A stretch of 64,000 bases of DNA from Rhynchosporium graminicola (GCA_900074885.1 FJUW01000080.1:180918-244917); one strand, 5' to 3'; positions 48,260 to 58,852 are shown, numbered from the stretch's first letter. Notes: generated by a model not told the origin, from the sequence alone. Program-made: numbers and translations.

Positions 48260-49206
48260 AGACCTAAGAAAGAGTTTTTACCTAAGTCTTATCGTTTCTC
48301 TCTAGTATTAGTCTAGATTCGGAGAGTACGTCTTCTACTATTTCCTTAGCTACTCTCTTTTCTTCCGGAAATTCGTCGATTAATTAAACCTTAAGCGGGT
48401 TAGAGTAGTCTAGCTTAATATAACCGAGCTATCTATAACTATAATACCTAAGGGGTTCTCCGGTCGAGGTAGTAAAGCGTTTTAGCGCAGAGGGAGTACT
48501 AGCTTATACCGGGGTAGAAGTACGTACGTATAGTACGGGAGTAGTTTATCGAGGAGCTAAGCTTAAGGACTAGTAAGAGATAGAACTAGTAGTAGTCGTA
48601 GTAGTAATAGTAAGCTTACAGTACTATACTTAGGTAGTAGCTTTCTTAGGATAAGTACGTTCTGAGTTATAGTAATACTTAGTATTAAAAGAAAGTAAGG
48701 ATCTAATTATAGAAATATAGTTCTTATTCTACGTTAGTTTAATAATAAGAGTTAAAGCGCGTAAGGATAATATAATCTTATCTTATATATAGAAGAACTA
48801 CTCCTTCTTTTTAACTTTACTTTAGATAGTAGCGCTTTAAAATCGACTACGAAACTCGGCGAAGGTCTCGCGTATATAGCCGGGTTATTATATTGCTAGG
48901 TAGTAGAAAGCGTTATAATAGTTATCTTCCTCTAAACTAGTAAGAAAGTTCTCCTCTAATAAGGAGATTATTTTATCGCTAGTTTTAAACTTATTAGTAA
49001 GGTACTAAGGTGTAAGATACTCTTTAGCTAATCTAGTAACTAGCTCCTATATAAGAACGCGCCGGGAGAAGTTCGTAGGGTAGTAGTCGGCGTTTATAGC
49101 TAGCCGGTCTCGTATCGATACTCTTTATTAAAGGAAGGTAAGGTCTGATCTATTATCTAGGAGTAGGATCTTCTTAGTAAGATAAGACTTCCTAGGGCGT
49201 AACTCT
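48260..49206 (-). pseudogene. B2 gag, C-terminal part
   Basis: Parallels B1 gag 17460-18390, including the zinc-knuckle ghost near 48400-48450. Interrupted by C1; ACTCT (49202-49206) is the duplication. Confidence 0.75.
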
Positions 49207-50564
49207 TGTAACGACATAAGACTCAAGGCGGTATACAAGCAAGAATAAACAAGTAGGGAGGCTAAGAGCGATCTTATATAGTCTAGTACGAAGGAAACAG
49301 AAAGATATAGAGCTCTAAAGGAGTCTACACCTTCTATATATATAAGAAGAGTATGCCTAAGGCACTGATACTGGCCCGTATCTGCTACGTATACTATGCG
49401 CTATCATATTACCCCCTTCTAAGATAAAGGCTCGCCCTCGAGCCTTAAAGAATCGAAGTAACTAAGGAAACAAAATAAGTACAAAACGCAGTCAAATATC
49501 AAGATAACCTTCCAAATTTCTATTAAACCGAAACCGTAGATACTAATTCAGTACTAAGATCATCTCTTCTATAGAGGGAAACACAATCTCCGGTGATATT
49601 ACTACGATTAGAGCGAAATTACGATTCTAAAGTAAGTTCCTAGATAGGGTTTACTAGTAATTATAATACCGAGTTTTACTGAATAGTAAGGCTAAGCGAG
49701 TAATTAAAATACTTAAAGGTTACGAAAGAAATAAAGGTCTAAATCGAATTCTAAAGAAGCTAAAAGATTAAGGAGAGTCAGATATCTTCGTTAAATAGAT
49801 ATAGAAAGTATTAAATTAAAAGTTCTAATAGAGGGAGGTCGATTCTGCTAAGAAGGGCTAAATTATACCGGGGTATAAGGATTACGAGTCGAATTCCGAT
49901 AATTTCCGCTAAGGTAATAAGCTACTTCGTCCTAGCCTAAAAGTAAGGTTTTTCGCTATTAGAGCTACTTTCGGAAGGTTAAAGTCGAGTAAGAGGATAA
50001 TAAATATTAGAGCTTATAGGGAAGTTTCCACTTAAAATTCGTCTGCTATTTTACTTCGTACGCACGAAAGAACAAGTTTCGAAGTATCCGAGAGTAACTT
50101 CGTAGTAATACTAGTACTTCTAAAGCTAAATTATATTCAAATTCCTAGCTATCCGAGAGATCTCTAGAATCTTAGCTCTTTTGAAAACCTAACTATCGAA
50201 TTCGTAATTAATAGTACTAACTATTTCCGTATAATTCCGAAAATCCAAGGTAAGTAAAGATAACTCAGCGAAGAGCTCCCTAGTAGTTATATATACGAAT
50301 CGAGTTTTCTAGGTAAGATATTATTTAATACTATCCTTAGTAGTCTTAATCTTTCTATTTAATATAACGATATAAGACTTAAGATAGTATATAAGTAAGA
50401 ATAAATAAGTAGGAAGGCTAAGAGCGATCTTATATAGTCTAGTACAAAGGAAACAGAAAGATATAGAGCTCTGAAGGAGTCTGCACCTTCTATATATATA
50501 AGGAGGGTATACCTAAGGCACCGATACTAGCCCGTATCTGCCACGTATACTATGCGCTATCACA
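49207..50564 (-). mobile_element. Family C element C1, internally deleted
   Basis: 202-bp LTRs (49207-49408, 50363-50564), target duplication ACTCT (49202-49206, 50565-50569). The left LTR is flanked by the complement of a polypurine tract (TTACCCCCTTCT), so the element is on the minus strand. The interior is 954 bp and has lost most of the gag frame present in C2. It cannot encode its own mobility proteins. Confidence 0.9.
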
Positions 50565-51382
50565 ACTCTACTGATTCGGCGCTAGGAGAGGGAGATAGTT
50601 TATTAGGAATAGTATCTTCTCTCTTAGTACTACGTATCAGAATAGAGTTTATTAGCTTATTAAACTCTAGAATACGCAGAGATTATAGTATTAGTTCTAG
50701 TAGGAGAGTCGAAGATAAGCGAGAGACCCTTATAAGGAACTTATCTTATATAGAGATTAGTTTATCTATAGTATCTTCTAGAGAGTTATTCTTTTCCTCT
50801 TAGTCCGCTAATTATTATAAGAGGGAATAGATCAGGTTCGAGTTACCTATAGTAGTAAGAGTACTTAGTAATTATACTTCTAGTAAATTTCGCTTTTATT
50901 TTCCTTTCTCTCTTAGTTAGTACTTCCTTAATAAAGTATTAACGTTCTCTAGAGCAGAAGATATTTAGAGTAAGGAAAGGTATAATAGATTAGGTTCGGA
51001 AGTAGAGCGGGGGGGATCGCGTTAAGTTCCCTTAGAACTAGAGAGGTCTCTAGTTTATTAGTTAAGAGCTATAATAGTAGCTTAAAAAAGGGTATATTAG
51101 AGCTATTTCGGCGGCGATACGTAGAAGTTAAAGTTCTAAGGTATTTATTATACTTTCTTTAAAATCTGTCTATAATTCCTTTATACTAAGGGGGTTATTA
51201 AAGGAGCGTTAGCGAAGACTTCCTTTATTATACTATTTACGATAAGCTAAATTAAACCCTAATTTATAGTTATCAGAGAGATCTCTAGTATCTCGGCTAT
51301 ATACGAGTAGTTATCGAATAACTAACTTAGTAGTAAGATATTATAATAAGCTATCTCCGGCTATCTTAATTTTCTTATTTAA
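50565..51382 (-). pseudogene. B2 gag N-terminal part and leader
   Basis: Continues B2 beyond C1, parallel to B1 16644-17460. The 83-codon plus-strand frame here (50552) is only the antisense of gag. Confidence 0.7.
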
Positions 51383-51650
51383 TATAATAATATAAGACTT
51401 AAGGTAGTATATAAGTAAGAATAAACAAGTAGGGAAGCTAAGAGCGATCTTATATAATCTATTACGAAGAAAATAAAAAGATAAGAAAGGAAGAAGAAGA
51501 GAGATAGAGTATAAGGCACCTTATATATATATACCGGTACTAGTCCGATACTATACCGGGTCGGATACTAGTTCTGCCGGGATACCTATAAACTTGGGCC
51601 CTGTTATCTATCCTTCTTCTCATGTGATATTCAGGTGAGCTGTCGTCACA
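51383..51650 (-). repeat. B2 5' LTR
   Basis: The outer end GTGAGCTGTCGTCACA is intact. The inner end reads TATAATAATATAAG. CTAGC follows. Confidence 0.92.
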
Positions 51651-51655
51651 CTAGC

Positions 51656-52418
51656 TCGGTTTGACTTATCAGATTATAAACCGAAGAATACGCCTATGGA
51701 TTTAAAGGTTAAATTAGAACCTAATTCTAATAAGGCTACTAAGGAAGATTTATCATAGTTTCAGCAAGTAATAGGCTGCTTACTATTCCTTACGCTAGCT
51801 ACTAGGCCTGATATAAGCTACGCTATGATCAAATTAGCTAAGTTCTCTAGTAACCCTAGAAATACGAATATCTTAGCTGCAAAGAACGTACTTAGATACC
51901 TTAAAGGTTCTATTAAACTAGGCTTAGTTTATATCAATAGCTCTAGTAAATACGTTAGCGGATATTGCGATTCTGATTATACCGGAGATATTAGTATAGC
52001 TAAGTCCACTAGCGGCTATTCCTTATATATAGGAAGCTGCTTATTCTCTTAGAAGTCGAGGTTATAATTAATTATAGCTCAATCTACTACAGAAGCTGAA
52101 TATATAGCTATTAATTCGGCAGTTAAAGAAGCGGTCTATATAAGATAACTTCTTACTGAATTAGGCTATTACTTCCAAGAGAGGTTCCCGGTGTTTACTG
52201 ATAATAATAGCGCTTTATTACTCTCTAAAAACCCTTAATTCTATAAGAGAACTAAGCATATAGCTATAAAGTACCACTTTATAAGGGACCTAATTAATTA
52301 AGGTACTATAGATTTAATCTATATTAGTACTTTGAAGCAAAAGGCAGACGGGTTTACTAAAGCCCTAGATAGGCCTAAATTTAAGGAGTTTATAAAACAC
52401 CTTGAACTAGCTTATTAG
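51656..52418 (+). pseudogene. D gag-pol, last part (RT end, RNase H)
   Basis: Frame-consistent continuation of 29250-32776. Motifs: RFDLSDYKPKNTPMDLK, LRYLKGSIKLGLVY, GYCDSDYTGDIS, STTEAEYIAIN, then the copia C-terminus (KHIAIKYHFIRD, ADGFTKALDRPKF). Ends at TAG 52416-52418. The repeated contig copy is 54653-55415. Confidence 0.9.
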
Positions 52419-52602
52419 AGCTAGTAATTCAGATTATTATAAGAGAATTAGGTTTATTTAACCTAGGAGGGTAGCTACGAGGTAGCATTTCTATTCCTTA
52501 TTATATTTCTTTTATAATAACCTAAGGGTAGTCGATTAGTAATTTACCTTATATAGTTCTGTTTTAAAACTGACTATAAGGCTCTGATTAAGGGGGCGTG
52601 TT

Positions 52603-53284
52603 NNNNNNNNNNNNNNNNNNNNNNNNNNNNNNNNNNNNNNNNNNNNNNNNNNNNNNNNNNNNNNNNNNNNNNNNNNNNNNNNNNNNNNNNNNNNNNNNNN
52701 NNNNNNNNNNNNNNNNNNNNNNNNNNNNNNNNNNNNNNNNNNNNNNNNNNNNNNNNNNNNNNNNNNNNNNNNNNNNNNNNNNNNNNNNNNNNNNNNNNNN
52801 NNNNNNNNNNNNNNNNNNNNNNNNNNNNNNNNNNNNNNNNNNNNNNNNNNNNNNNNNNNNNNNNNNNNNNNNNNNNNNNNNNNNNNNNNNNNNNNNNNNN
52901 NNNNNNNNNNNNNNNNNNNNNNNNNNNNNNNNNNNNNNNNNNNNNNNNNNNNNNNNNNNNNNNNNNNNNNNNNNNNNNNNNNNNNNNNNNNNNNNNNNNN
53001 NNNNNNNNNNNNNNNNNNNNNNNNNNNNNNNNNNNNNNNNNNNNNNNNNNNNNNNNNNNNNNNNNNNNNNNNNNNNNNNNNNNNNNNNNNNNNNNNNNNN
53101 NNNNNNNNNNNNNNNNNNNNNNNNNNNNNNNNNNNNNNNNNNNNNNNNNNNNNNNNNNNNNNNNNNNNNNNNNNNNNNNNNNNNNNNNNNNNNNNNNNNN
53201 NNNNNNNNNNNNNNNNNNNNNNNNNNNNNNNNNNNNNNNNNNNNNNNNNNNNNNNNNNNNNNNNNNNNNNNNNNNNNNNNNNNN
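52603..53284. other. Assembly gap (682 N)
   Basis: Because the right side repeats the left side, the true gap is probably negative (overlap) rather than 682 bases. Confidence 0.9.
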
Positions 53285-55600
53285 TATATATACGAATCGA
53301 GTTTTCTAGGTAAGATATTATTTAATACTATCCTTAGTAGTCTTAATCTTTCTATTTAATATAACGATATAAGACTTAAGATAGTATATAAGTAAGAATA
53401 AATAAGTAGGAAGGCTAAGAGCGATCTTATATAGTCTAGTACAAAGGAAACAGAAAGATATAGAGCTCTGAAGGAGTCTGCACCTTCTATATATATAAGG
53501 AGGGTATACCTAAGGCACCGATACTAGCCCGTATCTGCCACGTATACTATGCGCTATCACAACTCTACTGATTCGGCGCTAGGAGAGGGAGATAGTTTAT
53601 TAGGAATAGTATCTTCTCTCTTAGTACTACGTATCAGAATAGAGTTTATTAGCTTATTAAACTCTAGAATACGCAGAGATTATAGTATTAGTTCTAGTAG
53701 GAGAGTCGAAGATAAGCGAGAGACCCTTATAAGGAACTTATCTTATATAGAGATTAGTTTATCTATAGTATCTTCTAGAGAGTTATTCTTTTCCTCTTAG
53801 TCCGCTAATTATTATAAGAGGGAATAGATCAGGTTCGAGTTACCTATAGTAGTAAGAGTACTTAGTAATTATACTTCTAGTAAATTTCGCTTTTATTTTC
53901 CTTTCTCTCTTAGTTAGTACTTCCTTAATAAAGTATTAACGTTCTCTAGAGCAGAAGATATTTAGAGTAAGGAAAGGTATAATAGATTAGGTTCGGAAGT
54001 AGAGCGGGGGGGATCGCGTTAAGTTCCCTTAGAACTAGAGAGGTCTCTAGTTTATTAGTTAAGAGCTATAATAGTAGCTTAAAAAAGGGTATATTAGAGC
54101 TATTTCGGCGGCGATACGTAGAAGTTAAAGTTCTAAGGTATTTATTATACTTTCTTTAAAATCTGTCTATAATTCCTTTATACTAAGGGGGTTATTAAAG
54201 GAGCGTTAGCGAAGACTTCCTTTATTATACTATTTACGATAAGCTAAATTAAACCCTAATTTATAGTTATCTGAGAGATCTCTAGTATCTCGGCTATATA
54301 CGAGTAGTTATCGAATAACTAACTTAGTAGTAAGATATTATAATAAGCTATCTCCGGCTATCTTAATTTTCTTATTTAATATAATAATATAAGACTTAAG
54401 GTAGTATATAAGTAAGAATAAACAAGTAGGGAAGCTAAGAGCGATCTTATATAATCTATTACGAAGAAAATAAAAAGATAAGAAAGGAAGAAGAAGAGAG
54501 ATAGAGTATAAGGCACCTTATATATATATACCGGTACTAGTCCGATACTATACCGGGTCGGATACTAGTTCTGCCGGGATACCTATAAACTTGGGCCCTG
54601 TTATCTATCCTTCTTCTCATGTGATATTCAGGTGAGCTGTCGTCACACTAGCTCGGTTTGACTTATCAGATTATAAACCGAAGAATACGCCTATGGATTT
54701 AAAGGTTAAATTAGAACCTAATTCTAATAAGGCTACTAAGGAAGATTTATCATAGTTTCAGCAAGTAATAGGCTGCTTACTATTCCTTACGCTAGCTACT
54801 AGGCCTGATATAAGCTACGCTATGATCAAATTAGCTAAGTTCTCTAGTAACCCTAGAAATACGAATATCTTAGCTGCAAAGAACGTACTTAGATACCTTA
54901 AAGGTTCTATTAAACTAGGCTTAGTTTATATCAATAGCTCTAGTAAATACGTTAGCGGATATTGCGATTCTGATTATACCGGAGATATTAGTATAGCTAA
55001 GTCCACTAGCGGCTATTCCTTATATATAGGAAGCTGCTTATTCTCTTAGAAGTCGAGGTTATAATTAATTATAGCTCAATCTACTACAGAAGCTGAATAT
55101 ATAGCTATTAATTCGGCAGTTAAAGAAGCGGTCTATATAAGATAACTTCTTACTGAATTAGGCTATTACTTCCAAGAGAGGTTCCCGGTGTTTACTGATA
55201 ATAATAGCGCTTTATTACTCTCTAAAAACCCTTAATTCTATAAGAGAACTAAGCATATAGCTATAAAGTACCACTTTATAAGGGACCTAATTAATTAAGG
55301 TACTATAGATTTAATCTATATTAGTACTTTGAAGCAAAAGGCAGAGAGGTTTACTAAAGCCCTAGATAGGCCTAAATTTAAGGAGTTTATAAAACACCTT
55401 GAACTAGCTTATTAGAGCTAGTAATTCAGATTATTATAAGAGAATTAGGTTTATTTAACCTAGGAGGGTAGCTACGAGGTAGCATTTCTATTCCTTATTA
55501 TATTTCTTTTATAATAACCTAAGGGTAGTCGATTAGTAATTTACCTTATATAGTTCTGTTTTAAAAACTGACTATAAGGCTCTGATTAAGAGGGCGTATT
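53285..55600. repeat. Second copy of the ~2315-bp duplication
   Basis: Contains the second contig copies of the C1 right LTR (53360-53561), the B2 5' LTR (54380-54647) and the D RNase H region (54653-55415). Continues into the complete D 3' LTR. Confidence 0.85.
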
Positions 55601-56068
55601 AGATTTATAACTAGTACCTTGGTCAGTTTACTAGTACCTTAGTTAGTTTTGCCTGTATCGGTATATACACCCTGTACCTTATCAGTACATGGTCTTAGTA
55701 CCTGGTTTAGTACCTTGCGCATGTACCTTGTTATACCTAGCACCTACACCCTGTACCTTATCTATAGCCTATACCCTGCATACTCTATTAGAGTTACTAT
55801 GAAGGTTCTCGATAGAGTTTTACTACTCCCTAGTACGTATATCGTACTTCTAGAGGTTTCTACTAACGTAGTATAATTCTACGGAATACGCGTCTTCTTC
55901 TATAGAGTTCTATATTACGTAGTATAGAATATTCTAGAGAGCTCACATAGCTATATAAGTAGCTAGAATCTCTCCTGTAGTTAGCTCTCTTCAAGCAAGC
56001 AAAAAGCAATTCGTATTAATCACGTATTATTCTGACCTTTTAGCTGATTTCCACCTTTAATTTTCATA
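55597..56068 (+). repeat. D 3' LTR
   Basis: The inner start TATTAGATTTATAAC is RIP-altered. The outer end (CAAGCAAGCAAAAAG, ATCACGTATT) is spared, in contrast to the same positions in the 5' LTR. Confidence 0.88.
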
Positions 56069-56330
56069 TTGCAGTTCCTAAATCAGTAGCTATATAAGTA
56101 ATTAACTTGAATATTTCTAGATTTATATACCTCTATAAGCTACTGAATTAGCGTCTTTCTACCTAACTTCTTTTTACGCTCTGTTTATACTAGATTAGAG
56201 ATATCTTTAGAAAGTAGAGAGATACCTAAGCTTTCTTCGCGTAAAGCTGAAAGTATTTAAGCGTTTAGTATACCGGCTTTAGCTAGAGAGCTAATAGAAG
56301 CACGTACTTCTGCCGGAATAGAAGTAATTC
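56069..56330 (-). pseudogene. MULE transposase N-terminal region, second segment
   Basis: Continues the frame of 58852-58484 exactly once C2 and one AATTC are removed. Reads ITSIPAEVRASISSLAKAG, ALREESLGISLLSKDISNL and a basic end. This alternation resembles the region between the FAR1-type zinc domain and the MULE catalytic core in fungal Mutator-like transposases. Cut at 56069 by copia D; the catalytic core is not found on the far side. Confidence 0.7.
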
Positions 56331-56531
56331 TGTAACGACACAAGACTCAAGGCGGTATACAAGCAAGAATAAACAAGTAGGGAGGCTAAGAGCGATCTTA
56401 TATAGTCTAGTACGAAGGAAACAGAAAGATACAGAGCTCTGAAGGAGTCTACACCTCTATATATATAAGGAGGGTATACCTAAGGCACTGATACTGGCCC
56501 GTATCTGCTACGTATACTATGCGCCGTTATA
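56331..56531 (-). repeat. C2 3' LTR (201 bp)
   Basis: The outer end TGTAACGACACAAGACTC is unaltered. The inner end is GCGCCGTTATA. Confidence 0.9.
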
Positions 56532-56665
56532 TTACCCTCTTCCAAGATAAAGGCTCGCCCTCGAGCCTTTAAAGGTAAATAACCTAACAAAAGAAAAGGG
56601 AGTTAAATCAAGTCAAATTCTAAACAAAATCCAAGTAACTATTAATCTAAAGCGTAAGATGTAAA

Positions 56666-57628
56666 TCACTCCTTTTTCGTCTTTAATATCGGATAATCGC
56701 CCTTATAGTGATTATGCTTCTTATAGTAGTAATACTATACTTCCTCGATAGGTATTAAGGGCTCAGAAGACGTACTAAATATCGGTAGAGCTAGAGTAGC
56801 TCGAGGTATTAAAAGTAGTCGAGAGAGTTCAAAATCGAGTGCCGTAAGAGAAGAGACTATAGCTAAATAATCAGTCTTCTAAGAGTACTTAATTAGAGCG
56901 GCAGCTATACGTAGCCGTATAGTAAGCTTTAGCTAGAGGTAAAAGTACTACTCTAATTCAGCTATACCACAGAGAATTGCAAAGCTTTAGAACTTTAAAC
57001 AGAATTATAAAAAGGACTCCTTTTTAATTAAAAGCTTATGAAATTAAGTCTAATACTACTCAATTTCGAGTCCAGAAAAGTAGTAAGAAGCGAGTACTGA
57101 AATTATCTCTTTAGTAGAGGAGAAAGGCGTAATTTCCGAGAGATACTATAGTTCTAAGTAACCTCTTATAAGGCTAGAAGTAGAGCTCTAGACTAGCGCT
57201 TTATAGGTACGTATAGTTAGGTATCAGTCTGAATTAACTTCTAGTCGGTCTTGAATAGAAGCACGCTATTAGCTAAAAGATAAGTTAATCCCTATATCAA
57301 GATCATCGATACTTTTAGTTAGTTACGACTTACCGGAAGTCTATAAATTATTAATTAAAAAGCGTTTAAGGGTAGGTTCTATCGGTAATTAAGGTATCGA
57401 GTTTACTAAAAGTCTAAGGTTTACCGATTATGCCTAAGTACGTAAAAACTCGGTAAATATCTGCTTAATTCGACTAATACCGATAGAGAGCTCCCGAGTA
57501 GTCGATTCTATATATAATTAATAGTCTTCAATCGATTGAAGTAATTCTATAGTAAGTACGGAATCGGAGGGGCTATAAGGGTATTCCGGTGAAGTTATAG
57601 GAGCTAGCTGAGCCTTCTTAGGAGGCAT
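56666..57628 (-). pseudogene. C2 gag with zinc knuckle
   Basis: ATG 57628-57626 (MPPKKAQLAPITSPEYPYSP) to TGA 56668-56666: 321 codons in one frame, interrupted only by TAA/TAG apart from the final TGA. The central part looks like a chromovirus capsid (EIISVLASYYFSGLEIE, LLIKKESFLQFCLKF). Near the end, at about 56690-56740, the pattern Y-x2-Y-x4-H-x4-Y is followed by Pro. Each Tyr is the RIP product expected from Cys, giving a canonical Gag knuckle C-x2-C-x4-H-x4-C. No pol follows. Confidence 0.75.
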
Positions 57629-58268
57629 TAGGTAAGCGAGGCTAAGCGAAAGTAATAGAATACTTGAAAGTTATAGAAAAAGCGAAAGTCGAAATCGAAT
57701 TCTAAAGAAGCTAAAAGATTAAAGAGAGTCAGATATCTTAGTTAAGTAGATATAAAGTATTTTAAATTAAAAGTTCTAGTAGAGGGAGGTCGATTCTGCT
57801 AAAGGGGATAAATTATACCGGGGTATAAGGATTACGAGTCGAATTCCGGTAATTTCCGCTAAGGTAATAAGTTACTTTATCCTAGCCTAAAAGTAAGGTT
57901 TTTCGCTATTAGAGCTGCTTTCGGAAGGTTAAAGTCGGGTAAGGAGATAATAAATATTAAGGCCTTAAGGGAAGTTTCCACCTAAAATTCGTCCGCTGTT
58001 TTACTTCGTACGTACGAAAGAACGAGTTTCGAAGTATCTGAGAATAACTTCGCAGTAATACTAGTGCTTCTGAGGCTGAATTACGTCTAAATTCCTAGCT
58101 ATCCGAGAGATCTCTAGAATTTCGGCTCTTTTGAAAGCCTAACCGTCGAATTAGAGCCGAAACCATATTAAAGTAAATAATAGAATACTTAATAAAGAGG
58201 TTAAAGAGTTCGTCTGTAATCGAGCTTTCTAGGTAAGATATTATTTAATACTATCCTCGGCGGTCTTA

Positions 58269-58280
58269 ATCTTTCTGTTT
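58269..58280 (-). other. C2 self-complementary primer-binding site
   Basis: ATCTTTCTGTTT here is the perfect 12-nt reverse complement of AAACAGAAAGAT at 58371-58382 in the adjacent LTR. The first base of that LTR site in element sense (58382) lies about 29 nt downstream of the TATATAT box at 58411-58417, where transcription should start. Confidence 0.7.
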
Positions 58281-58282
58281 AA

Positions 58283-58483
58283 TATAACGACATAAGACTT
58301 AAGGCGGTATATAAGTAAGAATAAATAAGTAGGAAGGCTAAGAGCGATCTTATATAGTCTAGTACGAAGGAAACAGAAAGATATAGAGCTCTAAAGGAGT
58401 CTGCACCTCTATATATACAAGGAGGGTATGCCTAAGGCACTAATACTGGCCCGTATCTGCCACGTATACTATGCGCCGTCACA
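58283..58483 (-). repeat. C2 5' LTR (201 bp)
   Basis: The inner end TATAACGACATAAG is RIP-altered. The outer end GCGCCGTCACA is intact. Confidence 0.9.
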
Positions 58484-58852
58484 AATTCTATATGCTAGAT
58501 AAGCTATTAAATCTGCAGAAGCCGCATAATTATATATAGCGTCGATAACCCTTAATTGCTACTTCTCTAATACTCAGTCTTTTAAGAGAGAGACTCTTGT
58601 ATAATACTTATACTTCTTAGAGCCTATATTTTAACGCCTCTTAGAGGGATCGACATCCTTTTGCTTACCTCTTTAGTTATATTTACCTGCGCGGTCGCAG
58701 ATAAATAATACTCGTATAGATTTAGTGTTCTATTACTTAAAGGTATACTTATAAGCTTTAGTATACGCTTAGCATATAGCAAATCCAGTAGCAATATTAT
58801 TATAAATTGCTACAGGCGGCGCCGGGCCGCAAGCGTGATGATCAGAAGTCAT
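58484..58852 (-). pseudogene. MULE transposase, FAR1-like N-terminus, first segment
   Basis: ATG 58852-58850 opens MTSDHHACGPAPPVAIYNNI; then GFAIC.AYTKAYKYTFK, IRVLFICDRAGKYN, KDVDPSKRR and SKKYKYYTRVSLSKD. This is the FAR1/WRKY-GCM1-type zinc domain that precedes the catalytic region of many fungal Mutator-like transposases (several Cys codons are now Tyr, as RIP predicts). Interrupted by C2 at AATTC; frame intact across it. Confidence 0.75.

Larger units (their letters stand above)
32777..51650 (-). mobile_element. Ty3/gypsy chromovirus B2, inserted in D, itself carrying A2 and C1
   Basis: 268-bp LTRs at 32777-33044 and 51383-51650, with perfect target duplication CTAGC (32772-32776, 51651-51655). 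Same family and gene order as B1, on the minus strand. Interrupted by A2 (36317-46044, TSD ATATA) and C1 (49207-50564, TSD ACTCT). Subtracting these and the 3179-bp contig overlap leaves 7778 bp. Confidence 0.92.
50288..52602. repeat. First copy of a ~2315-bp duplication around the 682-N gap
   Basis: Matches 53285-55600 (offset 2997, one indel near the end). Contains C1 end, B2 5' region and LTR, and the D 3' region. It ends at the first four bases of the D 3' LTR. Scattered differences: 51271 area (TCAGAG/TCTGAG), GCAGACGGG/GCAGAGAGG near 52346. Confidence 0.85.
28034..56068 (+). mobile_element. Ty1/copia element D, RIP-mutated, host of B2
   Basis: 472-bp LTRs at 28034-28505 and 55597-56068, the second preceded by a polypurine tract (AAGGGGGCG in the copy at 52591). 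One polyprotein frame runs from ATG 29250 to 32776. It resumes without shift at 51656 once B2 and one CTAGC copy are removed, and ends at 52418. The order gag, protease, integrase, RT, RNase H is that of copia. After removing B2 (18874+5) and the 2997-bp duplication/gap, D is about 6.15 kb, a normal size. The two flanks belong to different elements and no clean target duplication is seen. Confidence 0.9.
56331..58483 (-). mobile_element. Family C element C2: gag-only LTR retrotransposon (TR-GAG type)
   Basis: 201-bp LTRs (56331-56531, 58283-58483), target duplication AATTC (56326-56330, 58484-58488). Interior 1751 bp with a single coding frame (gag) on the minus strand, no RT or integrase. 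The polypurine tract lies next to the left LTR (complement of TTACCCTCTTCC). Must depend on enzymes of another element. Confidence 0.9.

Noticed and set aside
50552..50803. 83-codon open frame, repeated at 53549-53800
   Set aside because: It lies antisense to B2 gag. B1 shows gag coding on the other strand, and the repeat is the contig overlap.
52598..53359. 253-codon frame across the gap
   Set aside because: Almost entirely N; not a real frame.
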